This document shows positions 1 through 7,176 of a stretch of DNA of 16,788 nucleotides, piece by piece (position 1 is the stretch's first letter; the number at the start of each line of letters is the position of its first letter). A model generated the notes under the pieces. The model saw only the letters and a list, made by a program, of their open reading frames with translations. It was not told the origin of the DNA and did no database searches. A program made the position numbers and the translations under genes. The DNA comes from CAZMFZ01 sp964565665 (GTDB lineage Bacteria > Bacteroidota > Bacteroidia > Cytophagales > UBA9547), in NCBI GenBank assembly GCA_964565665.1, contig CAZMFZ010000085.1, positions 1 through 16,788 on the forward strand, in the 5' to 3' direction.

Positions 1-63
1 CCACTAATGGCTGCAGCTGCAGCTTTAACAGGGAAAGTGGTAGATGTGAGGGAATATTTATAA
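1..63 (+). CDS. leuC: 3-isopropylmalate dehydratase large subunit, C-terminal end (partial)
   Basis: The window opens inside this gene. The last 20 codons read PLMAAAAALTGKVVDVREYL and then TAA. The run 'MAAAAA.tG...DVR' is the usual C-terminus of bacterial LeuC, the aconitase-family large subunit that carries the 4Fe-4S cluster. With LeuD it isomerises 2-isopropylmalate to 3-isopropylmalate in leucine synthesis. Finding leuD 420 bases downstream on the same strand supports the call. Only the tail is visible, so catalytic residues cannot be checked. Confidence 0.87.
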   Translation, partial: PLMAAAAALTGKVVDVREYL

Positions 64-190
64 AAAAAATTTAATACTTGAGGTGCTTAATATTCTTGTG
101 GAATTGAGTAATAAGAATCATTTAATCGGAATGAAGATTATAGCTGATAGAATTCAAGATAAGAAGGATATTGAAGCACTATTAAAATAA
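62..190 (+). pseudogene. Possible 3' remnant of a nucleotidyltransferase-like gene
   Basis: Directly after leuC a different frame is open from about position 50 to the TAA at 188-190. It has no convincing start: GTG at 83 and 98, TTG at 104 and ATG at 131 are the only options. The encoded end reads HLIGMKIIADRIQDKKDIEALLK. This recalls the C-terminus of nucleotidyltransferase-fold proteins (DUF6036 or AbiEii-like), where a 'K..A.R.KD..DI.ALL' helix closes the domain. Such proteins are normally far longer, so this looks like the tail of a gene whose front was lost beside leuC. The family link is from memory and weak. It could also be chance open sequence or a very short real protein. The next gene starts 8 bases after the stop. 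Confidence 0.3.
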
Positions 191-198
191 AAAAAATA

Positions 199-426
199 AT
201 GGAGATACCTTTAAATAATGCGGAGAAAGGTTTTTATTATGATGCAACCGATGAGCAAATAGCAAGGCATCAGTTACATACAATTGAAGAAATATTGTAT
301 TGGATAGAAGATATGAACAAATTGCTACGAGAAATACAAACAGAGGATGAATGGAATAAAGCCTATTTGCTAAAGAACAAACCAAGTACTTATAGTAGTA
401 AACTTAAAGAATTATATAGCATTTAA
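199..426 (+). CDS. Small unknown protein (75 aa) between leuC and leuD
   Basis: I do not recognise a named family. The protein is short, charged and soluble, with no signal peptide or membrane segment. It has a short N-terminal stretch ending GFYYDAT, then a predicted helical core of roughly residues 18-60 (DEQIARHQLHTIEEILYWIE, then DMNKLLREIQ), rich in acidic residues. The pattern of 'ATDEQI', a spacer and 'W.E.MN..L' resembles small helical proteins encoded next to nucleotidyltransferase-fold genes. That would fit the remnant ending 8 bases upstream, but this is inference. It starts at ATG 199 with only an A-rich stretch before it, as is usual in Bacteroidota. It lies 56 bases before leuD and is probably co-transcribed with the leu genes. 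Its coding character looks real because its composition is protein-like and it sits in an operon. Confidence 0.62.
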   Translation: MEIPLNNAEKGFYYDATDEQIARHQLHTIEEILYWIEDMNKLLREIQTEDEWNKAYLLKNKPSTYSSKLKELYSI

Positions 427-482
427 ATTGCAGATTTTATATAAGTAATAGATAATTCAACAATAGTCAATTAAATACATTA

Positions 483-1082
483 ATGTCAAAAGAAAACTTC
501 AAACAAAAGATAATACAGTCCACAGCAGTTCCTATAGAAATTGAAAATATTGATACTGACCAAATAATACCTGCAAGATTCCTAAAATCTACTTCTAGAG
601 AAGGTTTTGGGAAAAATCTTTTTATTGATTGGCGTACCAATGCTGATGGCAGTCCTAAAACCGACTTTCCACTTAATAATGTAAAGTATAGCGGAGAAAT
701 ATTGGTGGCAGGCAAAAATTTTGGCTGCGGCAGCAGCCGCGAACATGCCGCTTGGGCCCTGGCCGATTATGGATTTAAAGTGATAATTTCAAGCTTTTTT
801 GCAGATATTTTCAAAAATAATGCCCTCAATAATTTCATTTTGCCCATTACAGTTAGTGATGAATTTTTATCATTAATATTCGAGAAAATTAATGCAAACC
901 CACAAATAGAAATTGAAGTAAATTTAGAATCTCAAATGCTGACTGTTGAAGGCAAATCAGAAAGCTTCGACATTAATCCCTACAAGAAAATATGTTTGCT
1001 AAATGGCTATGATGATATTGATTATCTATTGAGCTTGAAAACAGAAATTGATACCTATGAAAAGAAAGCACTGGCTTTCTAA
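483..1082 (+). CDS. leuD: 3-isopropylmalate dehydratase small subunit
   Basis: LeuD pairs with LeuC to form the cytoplasmic isopropylmalate isomerase that converts 2-isopropylmalate to 3-isopropylmalate (leucine pathway). The 199-residue length is normal for the family. Two diagnostic motifs are present. IDTDQIIPARFL lies at residues 23-34. The swivel-domain motif GKNFGCGSSREH lies at residues 77-88, followed by AAWAL. The C-terminal half is the usual variable part. The ATG at 483 fits because homologues begin a few residues before the strand leading to 'IDTDQI'. The gene follows leuC on the same strand, but a small gene and a possible remnant separate them. A strong hairpin begins 20 bases after the stop, so leuD appears to be the last gene of its transcript. 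No leuA or leuB follows here. Confidence 0.96.
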   Translation: MSKENFKQKIIQSTAVPIEIENIDTDQIIPARFLKSTSREGFGKNLFIDWRTNADGSPKTDFPLNNVKYSGEILVAGKNFGCGSSREHAAWALADYGFKVIISSFFADIFKNNALNNFILPITVSDEFLSLIFEKINANPQIEIEVNLESQMLTVEGKSESFDINPYKKICLLNGYDDIDYLLSLKTEIDTYEKKALAF

Positions 1083-1102
1083 TATTCATTTTCACAAATG
1101 TA

Positions 1103-1140
1103 AAAAGTTGTCAATTTCTACGAATTGGCAGCTTTTCGCA
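1103..1140 (+). terminator. Hairpin terminator after leuD
   Basis: A 14-base-pair stem (1103-1116 with 1123-1136, including two G-U pairs in RNA) encloses a 6-base loop at 1117-1122. The descending arm ends in TTTT and is followed by a T-rich stretch. It begins 20 bases past the leuD stop. It probably ends the leu transcript, although the uridine run is modest. Confidence 0.65.
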
Positions 1141-1241
1141 TTTTATGAGTATCTAGTTCAATTTTTTTATAAAAAGCTGTAAATCAATGAAACATTGTTA
1201 AAATACATGCGTTCAAATAGTATCATTCAAATATTAAATTG

Positions 1242-1249
1242 TATATTTG
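1242..1249 (+). promoter_or_regulatory. Candidate Bacteroidota -7 element
   Basis: TATATTTG matches the TAnnTTTG -7 consensus of the Bacteroidota primary sigma factor exactly. I see no good TTG or TTTG 19-21 bases upstream, so the -33 half is missing. It would start RNA near 1256, inside a gap with no gene, about 110 bases before the hairpin at 1360. Confidence 0.35.
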
Positions 1250-1255
1250 CAATGC

Positions 1256-1388
1256 GAAATAGAATTTAAAATATATAAAACATATATAATTAGGGCTCGT
1301 AACAGAGAAAAAAATTTTTCATTAATTAGGTTTAGGTTTGGTTAATTAATTCTACAAAGTCCCGAGATGGTATCTCGGGATTTTTTAT
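1256..1388 (+). ncRNA. Candidate small RNA or 5' leader, family unknown
   Basis: The gap between leuD and the CHAT gene has no open frame worth calling. Its second half has the outline of a transcription unit: an exact TAnnTTTG box at 1242-1249, then about 110 bases that can fold, then an intrinsic terminator at 1360-1390. Foldable parts are ATATAT/ATATAT (1271-1276 with 1282-1287) and ATTAATTA/TAATTAAT around 1321-1350, whose G/T-rich loop contains another TAnnTTTG-like string (1333-1340). It could be a free-standing small RNA of about 130 nt. Bacteroidota carry families such as 6S-Flavo and Flavo-1, and I cannot match either by eye. It could equally be an attenuating leader of the CHAT gene, whose ATG lies 67 bases beyond the terminator. 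The 5' end is inferred only from the -7 box. Confidence 0.35.
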
Positions 1389-1390
1389 TT
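1360..1390 (+). terminator. Strong intrinsic terminator
   Basis: TCCCGAGAT (1360-1368), loop GGT, and ATCTCGGGA (1372-1380) form a perfect 9-base-pair GC-rich stem followed directly by TTTTTTATTT. This is a textbook rho-independent terminator reading on +. It lies 277 bases past the leuD stop and after leuD's own hairpin, so it probably ends a separate transcript or attenuates the CHAT gene. Confidence 0.85.
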
Positions 1391-1455
1391 CTCAGGGTTT
1401 TAAAAATTATCTTTATTTTTACTTCACCTAGTTAAACCGTTTTAAACCAGCATTC

Positions 1456-4206
1456 ATGAGAGTATTTATTTTTATATCTTTGAAAATTATAGCCTTTGCA
1501 GTTTTTTCGCAAAGCATGGATTCTGACCTTAGTAGAAAACAAGGTGATTTATTTTACAATGCCAAAGAATACAGAAAAGCTATTGAAAAATACAATCTTG
1601 CTCTGAAAACCAATTCATATAGCGATACTTCTAAAAAAGCTATGATTGCCTATTTGGCACTGGTAAATCAACTGGGGATGAGCTATTATTACACTGAAGA
1701 TTATATCAATAGCATCAAAACGCTTAAATCGGTTGAGAATATTTATTGTAAAACCTGTAAAAATTCTATCCAATATTCTTCGGTATTGAACAATTTGGCC
1801 AATGCGTATCTTGAAACTTTAAAATATTCAAAAGCAGAGGAATATTTCAAAAAATCGCTTGGCATCAAGCAAAAAGTATCGGGCAAGCAAAGCCTCGATT
1901 ACGCGATTGGCCTCAATAATTTGGCTGATTTATACAATAGCAATGGCAATTTTTTTAATGCAGAGCCGCTGTATAAGCAAGCCCTTGTCATTTTAGAAAA
2001 AGCAGCAGAAACCAATACTTTGACCTATGCTGTGATTTTAAACAATCTAGCTGAAATATTTTCTTCCTCTGGCAGTTACGATTTGGCTATTCAGAATTAT
2101 CAAAAATCGATTCAGATAAAAAAAGCTTTAGAAATACAAGAGGAAAGTTCGCTTGCTAACACTTACATTAATTTGGCAACTACCTATTTAAAAAAAGAGC
2201 AGTTCAATTTATCGGAAGAGTTTTTTATCAAAGGAATGAAGTTGAAAGATGAAGTTTCTGGCACTGAAAATATAGAATACGGCTATGCAATGCACAATTT
2301 TTCAGAACTCTACTTCAAAAAAGGCGATTATGCGAAGTCGCTCCGTATCAATTTGAATGCCATAGCGTTGATGAAAGCCAAATCGACTGCTAATTTGACT
2401 GTGGAAGATGTGTTGCTGAAAGCTTCATTGGCTACAAAATATTTTAGGGTGGGTAGTGTGCAGAAAGCAGATAGTATTTTTAAATCAACTAATGATGTTT
2501 TCAAAGTCAAATTCTCGGATAAAATAGGAGAATACGCCTTATTTTTAGTTCAGTATGCCGATTTTTTACATTCAACTGGCAAATATGCAATGGCAGATGA
2601 TTTGATGAATACAGCTGTAAAAGCCAAAAATGAGGAAATCAAAAGAGTATTCAAATACTTGAGTGATAGAGAAAAAAATCAGTTTGTAGATAAAAATGAA
2701 TCGTTTTTCAATACTTATCTAAAATACGCTTTGAAGAGGGCTGGAGTTTACCCCAAGATACCCACTACAAACCCAAGTGCTGAAATGCTTGTGCAGTTAC
2801 TCAATTTCAGAATAAATAACAAGGCCTTGATTCTAAATTCGAGTGCCAAACTCAGGAATAAAATATTTGAATCGAGCGATACATTGCTTAAAAATAAATA
2901 TTTGCAATGGGAAGATATGCGAAATTTAATTTCGCAAGCCAACAATCAAAATGCCACGGTGGCTACAAAAGCTAAAATTCAACAATTAGCAGAAAAAGCC
3001 AATACTATTGAAATTGAGCTTTACCAGCTTTCAGATGTATATAAGAAAATTTACAACGAACCCAGCGAAAACTACGAATCTTTAATAAGCTATTTATCTG
3101 ATAATGAGGCTGCTATTGAAATACTAAAAGTGAAACATAGCCGAGATACTATTTATTATTTTGCCATCATTGCCGATAAAAAATCAGGTGTGCCCAAGGC
3201 GGTTTTTTTGCCAAATAGTGCCATGCTTGAAAAGCGAAATTTGAAATACTATCGCAACTCTATAAAATTTAAAGAAGAAGATAGCGAATCGTTTGATGCA
3301 TATTGGAAGCCAATAGTTACAAATTTATCATCAGGGATAAATAAAATATATCTTTCACCTGATGGCATTTACAATGTTGTTAATTTGAATTGCCTTAAAA
3401 ATACAGCAACTAAGAAATATGTGATTGAAGAATATGATTTGCACTTGGTTTCTAACTTGAAAGAAGTAGCCAAGCTAAAAGCTAAGGCAGAAAAAGACCC
3501 TAACGTTATTTCTGCCGCATTGTATGGCCATCCTGAATATTTCGCCAACCAACAAAGCAACTCACCCCAAACCAATCAGGAATTGCAAAGAAGTGTAGGA
3601 GCTTCGCTTACCGATATACCTTTTACTGATTTGCCTGGCACGGAAACAGAGGTAAATCAAATCAATTCTACATTAAAAAAGAGCAATATAGCCACCGATT
3701 TATACTTGAAAGCCGATGCCACAGAAGGGGAATTGAAAGAAGGAATACAGCCTTTTATTGTTCATATTGCCACACACGGCTACTTTATTCCTGAATTGGG
3801 TGCCAATGCTAAAGAATCGATGTTGCGGTCGGGTGTGGTGATGGCAGGGGTGAATCCCAATGCCGAAAACGATGGTTTGCTTACCGCTTATGAACTTTCC
3901 TCACTTGATTTTTCTAAAACAAGCTTACTCGTTTTTTCTGCTTGTGAAACTGGATTAGGAGAAGTAAAAAATGGAGAAGGAGTGTATGGGTTGCAAAGAG
4001 CAGCAATTATTGCAGGTGCTAAAACGGTATTGATGAGCCTTTGGACGGTAGACGACCAAGCGACAAAAGATTTAATGGTAGCATTTTATACCAATTTGGT
4101 GCAAACTAAAAACAAACGCCAATCGTTAAGAAACGCTCAGTTGCAGATGCTTGCCAAATATAAATATCCATATTATTGGGGTCCGTTTGTGATGGTGGGT
4201 GAGTAA
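1456..4206 (+). CDS. Exported TPR-CHAT protein (caspase-like peptidase)
   Basis: This 916-residue protein has a hydrophobic signal peptide (about residues 1-19, ending in FSQS). An array of about seven tetratricopeptide repeats follows, roughly residues 27-320, with recurring 'LNNLA..Y...g.y..Ae..y..al.i...'. A helical linker covers about 320-590. The C-terminal CHAT domain runs from about 600 to 916. The CHAT catalytic dyad is visible: His774 in HIATHG and Cys830 in SACETG, followed by GEGVYGLQRA and the LWTVDD segment typical of the family. CHAT domains are clan CD (caspase/separase-like) cysteine peptidases usually joined to TPRs. The substrate here is unknown. The signal peptide puts it in the periplasm or beyond, so it differs from the cytoplasmic CHAT proteases of CRISPR or gasdermin defence. 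No such partners are nearby. A strong terminator lies 66 bases upstream, and fmt begins 95 bases downstream. Confidence 0.9.
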   Translation: MRVFIFISLKIIAFAVFSQSMDSDLSRKQGDLFYNAKEYRKAIEKYNLALKTNSYSDTSKKAMIAYLALVNQLGMSYYYTEDYINSIKTLKSVENIYCKTCKNSIQYSSVLNNLANAYLETLKYSKAEEYFKKSLGIKQKVSGKQSLDYAIGLNNLADLYNSNGNFFNAEPLYKQALVILEKAAETNTLTYAVILNNLAEIFSSSGSYDLAIQNYQKSIQIKKALEIQEESSLANTYINLATTYLKKEQFNLSEEFFIKGMKLKDEVSGTENIEYGYAMHNFSELYFKKGDYAKSLRINLNAIALMKAKSTANLTVEDVLLKASLATKYFRVGSVQKADSIFKSTNDVFKVKFSDKIGEYALFLVQYADFLHSTGKYAMADDLMNTAVKAKNEEIKRVFKYLSDREKNQFVDKNESFFNTYLKYALKRAGVYPKIPTTNPSAEMLVQLLNFRINNKALILNSSAKLRNKIFESSDTLLKNKYLQWEDMRNLISQANNQNATVATKAKIQQLAEKANTIEIELYQLSDVYKKIYNEPSENYESLISYLSDNEAAIEILKVKHSRDTIYYFAIIADKKSGVPKAVFLPNSAMLEKRNLKYYRNSIKFKEEDSESFDAYWKPIVTNLSSGINKIYLSPDGIYNVVNLNCLKNTATKKYVIEEYDLHLVSNLKEVAKLKAKAEKDPNVISAALYGHPEYFANQQSNSPQTNQELQRSVGASLTDIPFTDLPGTETEVNQINSTLKKSNIATDLYLKADATEGELKEGIQPFIVHIATHGYFIPELGANAKESMLRSGVVMAGVNPNAENDGLLTAYELSSLDFSKTSLLVFSACETGLGEVKNGEGVYGLQRAAIIAGAKTVLMSLWTVDDQATKDLMVAFYTNLVQTKNKRQSLRNAQLQMLAKYKYPYYWGPFVMVGE

Positions 4207-4301
4207 AAAGCGAACTAAATTAATATTTATATAAGGTTGCCATCTCCAAAGTATTTATCGCAAATCTTAGCCCTTTCAGGGATTTTAGAACTTTTGTCAT
4301 T

Positions 4302-5225
4302 ATGAATTTAAGAATTATTTACATGGGTACGCCTGAATTTGCAGTACCTGGTTTGAGAATGTTGGTTGAAAACGGCTACAATATAGTTGGTGTAATTACC
4401 GCTCCTGACAAGCCGCAAGGTCGAGGGCAGAAACTTGGCGAAACACCAGTGAAAGAATATGCTAAATCTGTAGGGCTACATATCTTGCAGCCTGAAAAGT
4501 TGAAAAACGAAGATTTTTTAGCCGAATTGAAAGCCTTGAATGCCGATTTGCAAATTGTTGTAGCTTTTAGAATGTTGCCTGAAGTGGTGTGGGCAATGCC
4601 TCCGATGGGCACTTTTAATCTTCACGCCTCCCTTTTACCTCAATACCGTGGGGCAGCACCCATCAATTGGGCAATAGTAAATGGTGAAAAAGAAACAGGG
4701 GTTACTACCTTTTTTCTCAAGCATGAAATAGATACTGGAGATTTAATTTTACAAGAAAAAGAACCAATTTTTGAAACCGATACTGTAGGCTCACTTTATA
4801 AAAAGTTGATGAATAAGGGAGCTATAATGATATTGAAAACAGTGAAACTGATCGAAAACAATGTAGTTGTGCCTATTCCTCAAGTTCATTTAGATGAATT
4901 GAAACATGCGCCAAAGATATTTAAAGAGAATTGTAAAATAGATTGGAGTAAATCGACCAACCAAATTCGTGATTTTGTGCGAGGCCTAAGTCCATACCCT
5001 ACCGCTTTTTGCCTCATCAATGACAATTATTGCAAAGTGTTTGAAGTTGAAATGGTGAATGACGAGTTACAATCAGTAGGTGAATTAAGCACTGATAGTA
5101 AAACCTTTGTAAAAGTTGGCACAGCAGATGGGATTGTATTGCTTAAAGATATACAACTGGAAGGGAAAAAACGCATGAAAATTGATGAGTTTTTAAGAGG
5201 ATATAAAATAGTTTCGGTGGGTTAG
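4302..5225 (+). CDS. fmt: Methionyl-tRNA formyltransferase
   Basis: Fmt formylates the methionine on initiator tRNA using 10-formyltetrahydrofolate, in the cytoplasm, to start translation. At 307 residues it has normal length. The N-terminal Rossmann-like domain opens with IIYMGTPEFAVP. The catalytic triad can be placed by motif: Asn106 and His108 in 'FNLHASLLPQYRGAAPINW' and Asp144 in 'HEIDTGDLI', matching N108, H110 and D146 of the E. coli enzyme with a constant offset of two. The C-terminal OB-like tRNA-binding domain begins near residue 205 (DWSKSTNQIRDFVRGLSPYP). The ATG at 4302 is chosen because the family begins a few residues before the first strand. It lies between the CHAT gene and an OsmC-family gene; neither is functionally related. 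I saw no clear promoter or terminator on either side. Confidence 0.96.
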   Translation: MNLRIIYMGTPEFAVPGLRMLVENGYNIVGVITAPDKPQGRGQKLGETPVKEYAKSVGLHILQPEKLKNEDFLAELKALNADLQIVVAFRMLPEVVWAMPPMGTFNLHASLLPQYRGAAPINWAIVNGEKETGVTTFFLKHEIDTGDLILQEKEPIFETDTVGSLYKKLMNKGAIMILKTVKLIENNVVVPIPQVHLDELKHAPKIFKENCKIDWSKSTNQIRDFVRGLSPYPTAFCLINDNYCKVFEVEMVNDELQSVGELSTDSKTFVKVGTADGIVLLKDIQLEGKKRMKIDEFLRGYKIVSVG

Positions 5226-5264
5226 CTCTCGAAAAGTCAAATCAAAATGAGTAAATTTTAATCA

Positions 5265-5745
5265 ATGGCAAAGCATCATTTATACCATTTGTTGGTGGAA
5301 TGGACAGGCAACAATGGCTCTGGAACGGCTGATTACCGCAGTTACGAGCGTAACCATGAAATAAGAGTTGAAAGCGGTGATTAAAGCCTCTTCTGACTCA
5401 GCCTTCCGAGGAGACAAAACCCTGAATAATCCCGAAGAATTATTTTTGGCGTCATTTTCATCTTGCCACATGCTTTGGTATTTGCATCTATGTGCAGATG
5501 CTGGAATAATTGTAGTTGCTTACACTGATAATGCTGCAGGAACTATGGCTGAAACCGAAGATGGAGGAGACCATTTTACTGAAGTGAATCTATTTCCTAA
5601 AGTGGTAGTAACTCAAAAATGGATGATTGAACCAGCCAATGCACTTCATTTCAAAGCCAACAAACTTTGCTATTTCGCCAATTCATGCAATTTTGAAGTG
5701 AAGCACTTGCCTGAATGTGTGGTGAAAAGACCCACATTCACCTGA
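5265..5745 (+). pseudogene. OsmC-family peroxiredoxin-like gene, frameshifted
   Basis: Two overlapping frames together make one OsmC-family protein of about 160 residues. The first frame (5265-5384) reads MAKHHLYHLLVEWTG, then NYERNHEIRVE-like sequence, and stops at TAA 5382-5384. The second, offset by +1, is open from 5365 and continues with AVIKASSDSAFRGDKTLNNP to TGA 5743-5745. The join falls between 5365 and 5381, near GTTGAAAGCGG, and removing one base or adding two there restores one reading. The rest of the family pattern is intact, including the peroxidatic cysteine in SSCHMLWYLH and a second cysteine near CYFANSC. OsmC proteins reduce organic hydroperoxides with thiols in the cytoplasm. 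The break may be a real mutation, a sequencing or assembly error in an A-rich run, or (least likely) programmed +1 shifting. The gene starts 39 bases after fmt and converges on the next gene with 2 bases between stops. Confidence 0.8.
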
Positions 5746-5747
5746 GA

Positions 5748-6965
5748 TTAATTTACCATATCTTCGAGCTGACTGGCAGCCAATTTGAATGCACAAATGC
5801 GTTTGAATCGGCCATCAATATATGCACTTCCGACAATAAGCAACCCGCCATCACTGGTAAGTGTCAACGCTCCATTTTCGCATGGAATATTGAGCCCGAA
5901 ATATTTAGAATCAATCAAGCTTCCCGAAACTTCATCATAAACATAAAGCACAATTTGTTTATTTACTGTGGTAGAAGCGAAAAACAATACTTTTTTGCCG
6001 CCAACAGTTAGGCGACTGGCAGAGATAATAGCATCGGGTTCTAGCTCAAGCATTCTGCGACCTGAGATATCGGTGCTGGCAGACACAGCACTTGAGCTAA
6101 GTGTGGCTTTAGCATTGATATAATTATCTCCAAAATAAAATCTTGAAATGGCAAAAGTGTTCCCATCTATAGGCGTAATACTGTTCATCCCTCCAGAATA
6201 ACGATAGCCATTCACAACTCTTGTTTGCTTTTGATCTGAATTGCTCACGAACACCAAAGAGAAGCTGAAATTTCTAAATCCATTAAAATAATATTCTCCA
6301 GTGGAAGTTTGACCAACTGCAAATGGATACCTTTTGCCATTATTCGAAATATGCCCTATAGCAAACTCATCTGCAGTTTCTAAAATATCATATTTTTTGT
6401 TGAATGCCTCAGTCAATGAGGTACTGTATTTGGCGAATGTAGTAGCTCTATCACTTTGATTAAAACCCTGAACCAAATAACTCCCATCATTGGCCAATCC
6501 GATACAAAGCGGGTATTGGATTGCCAAGGGTGTATTTGAAATCAAATTACCTTCAGTATCAACTTCCAGCATATAGGCTTGAGTGGTTATGCTATCCATT
6601 GCCAAGAATCTGTAATTGGTATTAAATTTAAAAATTCCTTTGGCTGGTGCTACAAATTGGGCAAAGGCAGCAGTGGGGGTTTGCTTCACCACTTTTCCTT
6701 CTTTGTCTATTACCAATATAGAAATACTCGGAAATTGCTTGTCAGGTACTTGGTTCATTCCTAATAGCAAATATCCGGTTTCAGTTTCTACTACATCAAT
6801 GGCGGTAATAGCATTGCTAAAAGAGTTTTCATTGTAAATCTTGGTAAATGATTGTTTTGGATCGGCAGTATTAAGCGTTTTTGCACATGATATGCACCAT
6901 ATTGCTAAAATTAAAACCCAAAATTTAGAATTTTTAAAAGTCTGAAGTAGAATTGTAGAAATCAT
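5748..6965 (-). CDS. Lipoprotein of unknown function, possible beta-propeller
   Basis: This 405-residue protein begins with a hydrophobic stretch (residues 15-26) ending in a lipobox-like CISC, with Cys27 as the likely lipidated residue. It should therefore be a lipoprotein exported by Sec. The Cys at the -3 position is unusual, but -2 and -1 fit. No acidic surface-export tag follows Cys27, so an inner-leaflet outer-membrane location is a guess. The body has repeated units such as 'TETGYLLLGMNQ', 'ANDGSYLVQGFNQ' and 'TSDGGLLIVGSAY', each about 40-70 residues apart. These resemble blades of beta-propeller proteins in Bacteroidota. I do not recognise a specific function. Its stop lies 2 bases from the OsmC-family stop on the other strand, with no terminator between. 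Upstream is a 211-base gap with repeated AACTTRAT elements. Confidence 0.8.
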   Translation of the reverse strand: MISTILLQTFKNSKFWVLILAIWCISCAKTLNTADPKQSFTKIYNENSFSNAITAIDVVETETGYLLLGMNQVPDKQFPSISILVIDKEGKVVKQTPTAAFAQFVAPAKGIFKFNTNYRFLAMDSITTQAYMLEVDTEGNLISNTPLAIQYPLCIGLANDGSYLVQGFNQSDRATTFAKYSTSLTEAFNKKYDILETADEFAIGHISNNGKRYPFAVGQTSTGEYYFNGFRNFSFSLVFVSNSDQKQTRVVNGYRYSGGMNSITPIDGNTFAISRFYFGDNYINAKATLSSSAVSASTDISGRRMLELEPDAIISASRLTVGGKKVLFFASTTVNKQIVLYVYDEVSGSLIDSKYFGLNIPCENGALTLTSDGGLLIVGSAYIDGRFKRICAFKLAASQLEDMVN

Positions 6966-7002
6966 ATATGTAAACTATCGGCATTAAATAATTGGTTTTC
7001 TC

Positions 7003-7110
7003 AACTTGTCTGCTTTGGAACTTTCACATTAACTTGATGTGTCGGCCTCTTTAACTTAATTTCAGCTTCATATTATGTTAAAGTTACATTCCAACTTAAT
7101 ATTGAGTTGG
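7003..7110. repeat. Spaced AACTT(R)AT direct repeats plus a 20-base palindrome
   Basis: The 211-base gap upstream of the lipoprotein gene holds four related octamers: AACTTGTC at 7003, AACTTGAT at 7031, AACTTAAT at 7053 and AACTTAAT at 7093. The last is half of a near-perfect palindrome at 7091-7110 (CCAACT and AGTTGG flanking TAATATTG, with one G-T pair). The palindrome is not followed by a T run on either strand, so it is not a plain terminator. A regulator-binding site for the - strand lipoprotein gene is possible. AT-rich chance similarity is the alternative. Confidence 0.3.
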
Positions 7111-7176
7111 ACCACCAAACCTAATACTAGAAATCAAAATAAATCTTTTGTGTAGTTACAATCCTTTGGGTTATCC

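Noticed and set aside
10..24. GCTGCAGCTGCAGCT tandem repeat at the start of the window
   Set aside because: It encodes the conserved alanine run (MAAAAA) of LeuC, so codon choice explains it.
1456..4206. Whether the CHAT protein is part of a CRISPR (Craspase-like) or gasdermin defence system
   Set aside because: No Cas genes, repeat array or gasdermin gene is present, and the protein has a signal peptide. The TPR-CHAT layout alone does not indicate defence.
5715..6011. A 98-residue + strand open frame after the OsmC-family gene
   Set aside because: It lies antisense to the well-supported lipoprotein gene (5748-6965), has no family-like motif, and starts inside the end of the OsmC gene. It is a shadow frame.
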